This document shows, one piece after another, positions 55,418-62,833 of a stretch of 64,000 nucleotides of DNA. The translations under genes and the position numbers were made by a program. Source of the DNA: Lysobacteraceae bacterium (GTDB lineage Bacteria; Bdellovibrionota; UBA1018; JAGTJX01); contig JAGTJX010000003.1 of the NCBI GenBank assembly GCA_023657465.1, positions 800,830 to 864,829 on the forward strand, in the 5' to 3' direction. Under the pieces are notes generated by a model. The model was given only the letters and a program-made list of their open reading frames with translations, did not search any database and was not told the DNA's origin. The first letter of the stretch is position 1, and each line of letters starts with the position of its first letter.

Positions 55418-56133
55418 TGAAGAAAATAATATTCCTAGCACTTACTACTATTCTTGCTTCACCTTTGGCTCATGCGACCAAGTGGTCTAATCAATTCGTT
55501 GAATTCGAACTTCCCGCCAAGTGGCAGTGCTCGCTCGAAGGTGCAGAGTTCGTCTGTCAGAGTATGGATGAGTTTAAGAAGAAGGACGCAATCATCATCC
55601 TAGCGGCTAAGCATCGTGGTCCTCAGGATTCACTCGACCAGTACACTGCTTATCTTAAGAAACAAAAAGACTTCAAAACTAAAGACGGGAAGACTCTCAA
55701 GTCCGATGTGAAGTATGCACGTAACTTAGACTTAAACGGCCACACCTGGGCTGACAGCTTGCACCTTGAATCTGAAGTGGCTGGATTCTTCACTCGCTAC
55801 CTTGCAACCATCAAAGAAGACATTGGCGTTCTTGTTACCTACTCCGTGAATAAAGCGAAGTATCCAAACTACCAGGCAGAGTTCGATAACATGGTGAAGA
55901 CTTTGCGTGTGTTTAGGAAGCCAGGCGGACTCAACAGTGGCGCAAGCAGCAACCTATTCGCTCAAGCCAAAATCCCAGGCAGTATTTCAGAGACAGCTGT
56001 GTTTGGAAACGGACCCGACGGAGAAGCTGAGAAAAAAGAAGCTCCTAAAGAGGAAGACAATAATCTTCTCTTCTTAGTAGGCGGCGCAATCCTGATTTAT
56101 GTATTCATCAAACGCAGGAAGAAAAACGTTTAG
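55414..56133 (+). CDS. Exported protein with C-terminal membrane anchor
   Basis: A 239-residue protein with a signal peptide ending PLAHAT, a globular domain (about 22-170) with two cysteines (WQCSLEGAEFVCQS), a low-complexity linker, an acidic KKEAPKEEDNN stretch and a final membrane helix followed by KRRKKN. The layout (periplasmic domain, acidic spacer, helix, basic tail) resembles a sorting or anchor signal. It is coupled to the barrel gene by an overlapping start, so the two probably act together. No family recognised. Confidence 0.72.
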   Translation: MMKKIIFLALTTILASPLAHATKWSNQFVEFELPAKWQCSLEGAEFVCQSMDEFKKKDAIIILAAKHRGPQDSLDQYTAYLKKQKDFKTKDGKTLKSDVKYARNLDLNGHTWADSLHLESEVAGFFTRYLATIKEDIGVLVTYSVNKAKYPNYQAEFDNMVKTLRVFRKPGGLNSGASSNLFAQAKIPGSISETAVFGNGPDGEAEKKEAPKEEDNNLLFLVGGAILIYVFIKRRKKNV

Positions 56134-56321
56134 TTCTTTCCACCTTTTTCAGGAAGACGATTCACGAACCTATCAAACTGACAACTGAACTCCCAAGTCC
56201 TTGCGTAGCCATTCTTTCTGGTTCCCTCGATGAGCTTTACGTTTCCCTTAACCCATCGGTCTTCGCTGATTTCTTTATGAACAAGAAAATATGGAAAATT
56301 CTTATTCTCTGAAGACGTCAC
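56130..56321 (-). CDS. C-terminal fragment of a frameshifted small exported gene
   Basis: Open frame from about 56380 down to 56130; the only start is a GTG at 56319-56321 without a ribosome site. Upstream in the same frame the codons give NWTRIINIKKYIDYDRYIVT, which reads as natural protein and continues the frame of the feature at 56350-56613. One extra base near the T4 at 56374-56377 would explain the split. The product has one cysteine (FSCQF) and no family I know. Confidence 0.45.
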   Translation of the reverse strand: MTSSENKNFPYFLVHKEISEDRWVKGNVKLIEGTRKNGYARTWEFSCQFDRFVNRLPEKGGKN

Positions 56322-56349
56322 GATGTAGCGATCGTAGTCGATATACTTC

Positions 56350-56613
56350 TTAATGTTTATAATTCTTGTCCAATTTTGCTTCTAAAGGTTTATTTGTTGG
56401 ATCTTTATCTGAATCTTTTTGTTGAGTTTGGAGTCTATCTCCATCGAAGATCATTGTCATGTAATCTTGACCATTACATTCAAGGCCAGTATCCAAGCAC
56501 TCACACTGATAGCGTTCAGCCACATCGAATGCTTGCGATGAAGTTGAAAAAACTAAAAAAATCAAAACAAAAAATAATTTCTGGATAATCCCCTCTTTCA
56601 AAGTGAGCAGCAA
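56350..56613 (-). CDS. N-terminal fragment of the same small exported gene
   Basis: Signal peptide (KLFFVLIFLVFSTSSQA), then a short Cys-containing domain (RYQCECLDTGLECNGQDY) that stops at DKNYKH. There is no ATG: the possible starts are TTG codons at 56613 and 56601, and the good GAGGGG ribosome site lies downstream of both. Loss of the start plus the frameshift at its 3' end suggests a decaying gene. The intact ancestor would have been about 160 residues. Confidence 0.5.
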   Translation of the reverse strand: MLLTLKEGIIQKLFFVLIFLVFSTSSQAFDVAERYQCECLDTGLECNGQDYMTMIFDGDRLQTQQKDSDKDPTNKPLEAKLDKNYKH

Positions 56614-56741
56614 GTAGCATTTAATATCTTAAATAATGTCTTTTCTGACAAAAAGGCTGGCGCATCGCACATGAGGCACAATGTCACGCGTTAACAATCA
56701 TGCTTCACAACTCACTGCAAAAGCCGTAAAACACTAGGATA

Positions 56742-57833
56742 GTGCCGCCCAAAAATAAGAAGCCTCTGACCCCAGAGATCATCATCGAGAAAGAGCCTGA
56801 AGACGTCGTCGATTCGCAAAGCAACGAAGATGACGAGATCATTGAGTTAGGCACTTCTCCCGCTCTACCAGAGAAACTCGAGATCACCGAAAAAGAAATC
56901 GCCACAGTCGGTGCCAATGACCCAATCAAGCAATATCTCAAAGAAGTTCAACGTTATCCTCTCCTCTCTGCAGAAGAAGAATTCACATACGCAAACAAAC
57001 TTATCAAGACAGGCGATCTCAGTGCCGCAAAGACGCTCGTCTCAGCGAACTTAAGACTTGTTGTAAAAATCGCTTTTGAATATCGCTCCTTCTACTCGAA
57101 TCTTCTCGACCTGATTCAAGAGGGAAACGTAGGCCTCATGAAGGCTGTTTCAAAGTTTGATCCGACGAAGGGAGCACGACTCGGCTACTACTCAAGTTGG
57201 TGGATTAGGTCTTATATCCTTAAATACATCATCGATAATTTCAGGCTCGTTAAGCTGGGCACAACCTCTGCTCAGAAGAAATTATTCTATCACTTGGTCC
57301 GTGAAAAAGAGCGAATGGAAGCCCAAGGGATGTTCGCAGCACCTAAGCTACTCGCAGAAAAACTTGATGTGAGAGAGAAAGACGTCATCGAAATGCAGCA
57401 ACGCCTCCTTACTGGTGGTGCCGAAGTACCTCTGGATAGCCCCATGGGAGACGACTCCAAACGCACATTTATGGACGCTATGGCCTCACAAGATGAGTCT
57501 ATAGAGGACAATATGGTAAGAACTCAGATGACTGACATCCTCCATGAGCAGCTTCCAGCGTTTGAGAAGGCCCTTTCCGATAAGGAGAAAAAAGTCCTCC
57601 ACGAGCGTTTACTTGCAGAAGAGCCTAAAACTCTCCAAGAAGTAGCCGACCAATATGGTCTAACAAGAGAGCGGGCACGCCAGATTGAGGCAAAGGTTAT
57701 AGAGAAACTAAGAAACTTCCTCAAACCCACTTTACACCCCGAAGCCCACCGTGTTAACTCCAGCTCAAACGAAAAGAAGAAAATAAGAAAGAAAACAGTA
57801 GGAAAAAACAATGGCAGGCAAAACAGCAATTAA
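56742..57833 (+). CDS. rpoH: RpoH-like alternative sigma factor (sigma-32 type)
   Basis: Sigma-70 family factor. Region 2 reads [36 protein letters not shown] and [15 protein letters not shown]. The following [19 protein letters not shown] matches the RpoH-type region C rather than RpoD. Region 4 has [21 protein letters not shown]. There is no region 1.1. It has an acidic N-terminal extension of about 55 residues and a basic tail, so at 363 aa it is longer than E. coli RpoH (284). Start is a GTG. Its 3' end overlaps rpsO by 23 bases. Confidence 0.87.
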   Translation: MPPKNKKPLTPEIIIEKEPEDVVDSQSNEDDEIIELGTSPALPEKLEITEKEIATVGANDPIKQYLKEVQRYPLLSAEEEFTYANKLIKTGDLSAAKTLVSANLRLVVKIAFEYRSFYSNLLDLIQEGNVGLMKAVSKFDPTKGARLGYYSSWWIRSYILKYIIDNFRLVKLGTTSAQKKLFYHLVREKERMEAQGMFAAPKLLAEKLDVREKDVIEMQQRLLTGGAEVPLDSPMGDDSKRTFMDAMASQDESIEDNMVRTQMTDILHEQLPAFEKALSDKEKKVLHERLLAEEPKTLQEVADQYGLTRERARQIEAKVIEKLRNFLKPTLHPEAHRVNSSSNEKKKIRKKTVGKNNGRQNSN

Positions 57834-58089
57834 AGAAAACAAAGCAAAGATCATCAAGAAGTACGCTCAAGGCGCATCTGATACCGGCTCAACAGAAGTT
57901 CAAGTGGCTCTCATCACTGATCGTATTAACGAACTCAACAACCACTTTAAAACACACAAAAAAGATTTCCACTCAAACCGTGGACTCATCAAGCTCGTAG
58001 GCCAACGCCGCAGACTTGTAAAATATCTCAAAGCAACTGATGAGAAACGTTACGTAAAACTCATTCAGTCTTTAGATTTAAGAAAATAG
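57811..58089 (+). CDS. rpsO: 30S ribosomal protein S15
   Basis: Binds 16S rRNA in the central domain. The protein has [20 protein letters not shown], then [20 protein letters not shown] and [18 protein letters not shown], the S15 signature. It is 92 aa long. Its start lies inside the end of the sigma factor gene. It is followed by pnp after a 92-base spacer holding hairpins, the same rpsO-pnp order as in E. coli. Confidence 0.97.
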   Translation: MAGKTAIKENKAKIIKKYAQGASDTGSTEVQVALITDRINELNNHFKTHKKDFHSNRGLIKLVGQRRRLVKYLKATDEKRYVKLIQSLDLRK

Positions 58090-58131
58090 AGTGAGCGGGA
58101 AATAGCAAAGCTATTTCGTGCGAAGCTCCAG
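58089..58131 (+). repeat. 3'-UTR nested hairpin element, copy 3 (after rpsO)
   Basis: The outer GAGC (58093-58096) pairs with GCTC (58125-58128). The inner GAAATAGC/GCTATTTC (58099-58106 and 58110-58117) has an AAA loop. The sequence CGTGCGAAGCTCCAG is shared exactly with the rplT copy. A further hairpin, GGTCCGA...TCGACC (58131-58155), follows before the pnp ribosome site. In E. coli an RNase III-cleaved hairpin lies in the same position. Confidence 0.72.
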
Positions 58132-58181
58132 GTCCGACGGCTACAGCTTCGACCAAAATTTACCAATAAGGAAAAAATAAT

Positions 58182-60371
58182 ATGATGAACGTTAAAAGTG
58201 TATCTTGTGAACTCGGTGGAAAAACCCTCACAATCGAAACAGGCAAAATGGCTAAACAAGCTCAAGGATCTGTATTCGTGTCCTACGGCGACACACGAGT
58301 ACTCGTTACTGCGTGTGTATCCAGTTCACCAAAACCAGGACAAAGTTTCTTCCCACTCACAGTGGAATACGTAGAAAAATTCTATGCAGCAGGAAAAATT
58401 CCAGGATCTTTCATGAAACGCGAAGGCCGCCCTTCAACTGAACAGACTCTTGTTTGTCGTTTGATCGATCGTCCCATCCGCCCACTCTTTCCAGAAGGTT
58501 TTTTAAATGATGTTCAAGTGGTAGCGACAGTGATGTCCTATGACCACACAGCAGATCCAGAAGTAGCTGCATCCATTGGTGCTTCAGCAGCTCTACATAT
58601 CTCTGAAATCCCTTTCAAAGGACCAACTGCAGCAGTACGCGTAGGCCGCGTAGGTGGCGAGTTCGTCATCAATCCAACTTGGTCACAACTTGAATCCGAG
58701 AGCGACATGGATATTTTTGTCTGTGGAACCAAGAACGCTGTCATGATGGTTGAAGGCGGAGCAAGAGAAGTTCAAGAAGATCAAGTGTTGGCAGCTGTCG
58801 TACACGGCCATAATGAAATCAAAAAAGTAACAGCGATCATCGAAGAACTCCGTAAACTCACCGGCTCAAAAGCGAAGATGGAAGTTGCCGCAGCAACTTT
58901 ACCAACTGATGTCACTGCAACCGTTGCAAAACTCGCAACAGACAAACTCAACAAAGCAATGAGAACCAAAGACAAAGCAGCTCGCTACGAGTTAGTAGAC
59001 GAAGCAAAAGCAGCTGTTCTCTCTACAATGGTCAGCGATGACATGAAGAAGACAAAAGCAGACGAAGCAAAAGCCCTCGAAGCCAATGCAGGTGCAGCGT
59101 TTGATCTCCTTCAGTACAACCTCATGCGCGAAATGATTCTCACCGAGAAATCACGTATCGATGGACGTAACACGACAACTGTTCGCCCAATCGTTGTCGA
59201 AGCAGGCATTCTCCCACGTGCACACGGTTCAGCACTTTTCACTCGCGGTGAAACACAAGTGATGAGCGCGATTGCAATCGGAACGAATGACGATGAGCAA
59301 ATCGTAGATTCTATCCAAGCGAACACCATGAGAAAATTCATGCTCCATTATAACTTCCCTCCATTCAGCGTAGGCGAGTGCGGAAGAATGGGCGGTACAG
59401 GACGTCGTGAAATTGGTCACGGAGCTCTCGCAGAACGCGCGATCTCTGCAATGATGCCAAAATCAGACAAGTTCCCCTACACAGTACGTATTGTTTGCGA
59501 GACTTTAGAGTCTAACGGTTCCTCTTCAATGGGTTCTGTTTGCTCTGCATCTATGGCTCTCATGGACGCAGGCGTTCCATTCCCAAAACCAGTTGCAGGT
59601 ATCGCAATGGGTCTCATCAAAGAAGGCTCACGCGTATCTGTTCTCACTGACATCTTAGGTGATGAAGATCACTTGGGTGATATGGATTTCAAAGTGGCTG
59701 GAACAAAAGACGGCATCACTGCAATCCAAATGGACATCAAAATCGAAGGCGTAGACGAAGCGATCATGAAAACCGCTCTCACCCAAGCTAAAGAAGGTAG
59801 ACTTCATATCTTAGGAGAAATGGCGAATGCGATCTCTGCTCCACGCGCAACCATAAGTGAACACGCTCCAACGATCACCACGATCATGATCCCAACCGAT
59901 CGCATTCGTGATGTCATTGGTTCAGGCGGAAAAGTCATCAAAGACATCATCGCTCGTACAGGAACAAAAATCGAAATCACCGACGATGGCAAAATCAACA
60001 TTGCTTCTGCTGACAAAGAAAAAACAAAAATGGCGATTGAAATCATCAAAGGCATCACTGCTGAAGTAGAACTCAACAAAGTTTACTCAGGCACTGTGAA
60101 GAAGATCGTCGATTTCGGAGCGTTCGTTTCTGTTCTTCCTAATCAAGAAGGACTCCTCCACGTTTCAGAAATCGCTTATGAGCGCGTTAACAACGTTGCT
60201 GATTACCTCAAAGAAGGCGATCAACTCGACGTGAAAGTAATCGAGATCGACAAGACAGGTCGTATCCGCCTCTCGCGCAAAGTTCTCTTGGATCCACCTG
60301 CAGGCGGAATCCCACCACGTACTAACCATGGCGGTGGACGCACTGGCGGCGGTCAAAGACCTAGAGCTTAA
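58182..60371 (+). CDS. pnp: Polyribonucleotide nucleotidyltransferase
   Basis: 3'-5' phosphorolytic RNase of the degradosome. Two RNase PH-like domains are visible: GDTRVLVTACVSS near residue 35 and the active second copy with ARAHGSALFTRGETQ-type sequence (PRAHGSALFTRGETQVM) near 348. The catalytic end region carries DILGDEDHLGDMDFKVAGT. A KH domain (DVIGSGGKVIKDIIARTG) and an S1 domain (YSGTVKKIVDFGAFVSVL) follow. The C-terminus ends in a Gly/Arg-rich tail (GGGRTGGGQRPRA). It is 729 aa long. Starts at 58182 or 58185. Confidence 0.98.
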   Translation: MMNVKSVSCELGGKTLTIETGKMAKQAQGSVFVSYGDTRVLVTACVSSSPKPGQSFFPLTVEYVEKFYAAGKIPGSFMKREGRPSTEQTLVCRLIDRPIRPLFPEGFLNDVQVVATVMSYDHTADPEVAASIGASAALHISEIPFKGPTAAVRVGRVGGEFVINPTWSQLESESDMDIFVCGTKNAVMMVEGGAREVQEDQVLAAVVHGHNEIKKVTAIIEELRKLTGSKAKMEVAAATLPTDVTATVAKLATDKLNKAMRTKDKAARYELVDEAKAAVLSTMVSDDMKKTKADEAKALEANAGAAFDLLQYNLMREMILTEKSRIDGRNTTTVRPIVVEAGILPRAHGSALFTRGETQVMSAIAIGTNDDEQIVDSIQANTMRKFMLHYNFPPFSVGECGRMGGTGRREIGHGALAERAISAMMPKSDKFPYTVRIVCETLESNGSSSMGSVCSASMALMDAGVPFPKPVAGIAMGLIKEGSRVSVLTDILGDEDHLGDMDFKVAGTKDGITAIQMDIKIEGVDEAIMKTALTQAKEGRLHILGEMANAISAPRATISEHAPTITTIMIPTDRIRDVIGSGGKVIKDIIARTGTKIEITDDGKINIASADKEKTKMAIEIIKGITAEVELNKVYSGTVKKIVDFGAFVSVLPNQEGLLHVSEIAYERVNNVADYLKEGDQLDVKVIEIDKTGRIRLSRKVLLDPPAGGIPPRTNHGGGRTGGGQRPRA

Positions 60372-60380
60372 CACCAAAGC

Positions 60381-61940
60381 TTAGTGCGTTTCTCCCATGC
60401 TCGAACTTGCATCGACTCGCTTAAAGAAAAAGACGAGAACAACGCAAATGAGTAATATAAATGCCATAAGGTAAAAAATATCTCCAAAGGCTTGAATTGC
60501 AGATTCACGCTTTGCGATTTTAATGAGGAGATCTGTGCCCTGGACTCTAGCGCCTGTAAATTCTTGTCCTTGAGAAGCTAGATAATATTGCAGTCCTTTT
60601 AACCGCTCTAAAGTTTGAAAATCACCTACACCGATGTGTTCCAGGTTCTGCTGGTAATGAATGGCTTGTCGATTCAATAACAAGGTACCTGTAAGAGCGA
60701 TACCGATTGAACCCCCTAAGTTCCTCAGCACATTAAAAATAGATGAAGCAGTTCCTGCTTGAGTAGGGCTTACAACCGCCATACCAATTGCAGAAAGCGG
60801 AATGAGAAATAGTGGCTGGCCAATCGCACGAATGATGAGAGATACAGTGAATTCTTGACCAGCAAAACTCGAATCGAGTCCACTATTCAAATAATTACTA
60901 AAACAAAAAAGTGCTAGCCCAATAGAAGCGAGTAATCTCAGGTCAACAAACCTCATTAATAGAGGAACTAGAGGCATAATAAAGAGCTGAGGAATTCCTA
61001 GCCACATGATCACTTGGCCAATTGTTGCTGCTCCATAGTTTTGAATTTGTCCGAGATAGAGAGAAAGTGCGTAGATTCCACCATACAACGCTGAAGCAGA
61101 AATCATTGTGATGAGACACGCTAAAGCAAAATCTTTCTGCCCCAGTAGAGTGAGACTGAGAAGTGGATTTTTTTTGGTAAGCTGCACACTCACAAAAGTA
61201 GGGAGACATACAAGAGTAGCTAGTGCTGCTACTTTGATCGCATTACTCTGGAACCAATCATGCCTAGCACCGTCTTCTAACATGTAAGTCATCGAAGCCA
61301 GTCCTACGGTCATCAAGAATGCACCAAGGAAATCCATGTTTTTTAACTTTGAGAAATCAGCTGAATTTTTAGGTAACCCATATGCCATCGCTGCAAGCAT
61401 CGCGATTCCTGGTATCACATTCATAAAAAAATTCCACCGCCATCCAAAATTATCAGTCAGGAAACCACCGAGAGATGGACCTAGAGTGGGAGCAAGAGTT
61501 GCAGTCATTCCAAAAATTGCTAAGCCAATTGATTTTCGTTCTGGAGGCATAAATACCAACATACATTGGAATGACATGGGAATGAGTGTTCCGCCGGTGA
61601 GTCCTTGGAGTACTCTAAAAAAAATCATGCTCTCAATATTCCAAGAGAATCCACACAATGTGGATGCGACTAAGAATAACGATCCATTAATGAGCATATA
61701 GTTTCTCAGTCCAAAAACAGTTGAGAGATATGCCGTGAGAGGAATAACAACGACTTCGGCCATGAGATACGCTGTGGATATCCATCCACCTTCAGAAAAG
61801 TCGACACTGAGAGCTCCTTGGATTTCTTTGAGCGATGCATTCGTGATTTGAATATCCAAAATAGCTAGAAAAGCACCTAAAGAAGCACCGATGATAGCGA
61901 ACCAATCGCGTCTCGACATTTCCCAATGAGCTTGACTCAT
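60381..61940 (-). CDS. emrB: EmrB/QacA-type (DHA2) MFS multidrug transporter
   Basis: Inner-membrane proton antiporter with 14 helices (519 aa). The opening FLAILDIQITNASLKEIQ is the DHA2 motif D1 (usual form LDxTIVNVALP), and the antiporter motif C region ATLAPTLGPSLGGFL is present. It is coupled to the HlyD-type gene by a four-base overlap, with TolC upstream, making a tripartite EmrB-EmrA-TolC pump. The substrate is unknown. Gene symbol by family and context. Confidence 0.9.
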   Translation of the reverse strand: MSQAHWEMSRRDWFAIIGASLGAFLAILDIQITNASLKEIQGALSVDFSEGGWISTAYLMAEVVVIPLTAYLSTVFGLRNYMLINGSLFLVASTLCGFSWNIESMIFFRVLQGLTGGTLIPMSFQCMLVFMPPERKSIGLAIFGMTATLAPTLGPSLGGFLTDNFGWRWNFFMNVIPGIAMLAAMAYGLPKNSADFSKLKNMDFLGAFLMTVGLASMTYMLEDGARHDWFQSNAIKVAALATLVCLPTFVSVQLTKKNPLLSLTLLGQKDFALACLITMISASALYGGIYALSLYLGQIQNYGAATIGQVIMWLGIPQLFIMPLVPLLMRFVDLRLLASIGLALFCFSNYLNSGLDSSFAGQEFTVSLIIRAIGQPLFLIPLSAIGMAVVSPTQAGTASSIFNVLRNLGGSIGIALTGTLLLNRQAIHYQQNLEHIGVGDFQTLERLKGLQYYLASQGQEFTGARVQGTDLLIKIAKRESAIQAFGDIFYLMAFILLICVVLVFFFKRVDASSSMGETH

Positions 61941-62833
61941 TTGAAATAAACCGTTGCATGTGCCGAAGTTCCAGCTCTGAGAACAAGAGGTGGACCACTT
62001 TTAATTGCAATTTTTACTGGAATCCTTTGTACGACTTTTGTGAAATTACCTGTTGCGTTCTCAGGCGGTAGTAAGCTTAAAATAGAGCCACTCGAAGGGT
62101 AAATCTCCACCACTTCTCCTTCCCATTCTCCTTCACTATAAGCATCAAACTTTAACTTTACTTTCTGCCCTGGTTTAATTTTTTGAATTTGAGTTTCTTT
62201 AAAATTAGCTCTTACCCAATTATTCTCATAACTTCCAACGAGCATAAAAAGGTTTTGTCCAGGCTGAATGAATTGACCTACGTGCACACTTTTCTTTGCA
62301 ATAATTCCATCTGTTTGGGCAATGATTTCAGTAAAAGATAGCTTGAGCTTTGAGCCATCACGATCTGCTTGCATCGCTATAAAATTAGTCTCAATCATTT
62401 CATAATCTGATTTTGAGATCGCCTGTGACTTGAATAAGCGCTCTGCGCGCTCAAAATCTTTTGTCGCTTTTTTTAAACGAGCCTCTTTATATTCAAGTTC
62501 AATATTGACGTCAGAATGATCAAGCTCCAGTAATTTCATTCCTTTTTTTACAAGTTGGTTTTCTTCTACAAAAACAGCTTTAACAAACCCCATTATTCTA
62601 CTGTTGACGGGCAATAACTCTGTCTCAACATAAGCGTTATCTGTGCTCACTTCTGAAATAGCTAACCAATACCAACGCACTCCCAAGACCAACGCTACTG
62701 CTATTCCCAAGATTGAAATCAAATATAACTTTTTATTATTTTTTGATTCTGGACGAATGAGACTCTGAACATGAGTTTGCACTGGCTTTTCTTCTACTTC
62801 TTCTTTGCGTTTGAAACGGATTACATTACTCAT
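61937..62833 (-). CDS. emrA: HlyD/EmrA-type membrane fusion protein
   Basis: Periplasmic adaptor linking the inner-membrane pump to the TolC channel. A cytoplasmic N-terminus is followed by one membrane helix (LYLISILGIAVALVLGVRWY, about residues 36-55), the first lipoyl half (LPVNSRIMGFVKAVFVEENQ), a short alpha-hairpin (about 110-160), the second half (TDGIIAKKSVHVGQFIQPGQ) and a beta-barrel. It is 298 aa long. It lies between the tolC-like and emrB-like genes with overlapping ends. Confidence 0.92.
   Translation of the reverse strand: MSNVIRFKRKEEVEEKPVQTHVQSLIRPESKNNKKLYLISILGIAVALVLGVRWYWLAISEVSTDNAYVETELLPVNSRIMGFVKAVFVEENQLVKKGMKLLELDHSDVNIELEYKEARLKKATKDFERAERLFKSQAISKSDYEMIETNFIAMQADRDGSKLKLSFTEIIAQTDGIIAKKSVHVGQFIQPGQNLFMLVGSYENNWVRANFKETQIQKIKPGQKVKLKFDAYSEGEWEGEVVEIYPSSGSILSLLPPENATGNFTKVVQRIPVKIAIKSGPPLVLRAGTSAHATVYFK

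Noticed and set aside
56742-57833. Sigma factor as the primary sigma RpoD
   Set aside because: No region 1.1, and the region after 2.4 ([14 protein letters not shown]) matches RpoH-type factors.
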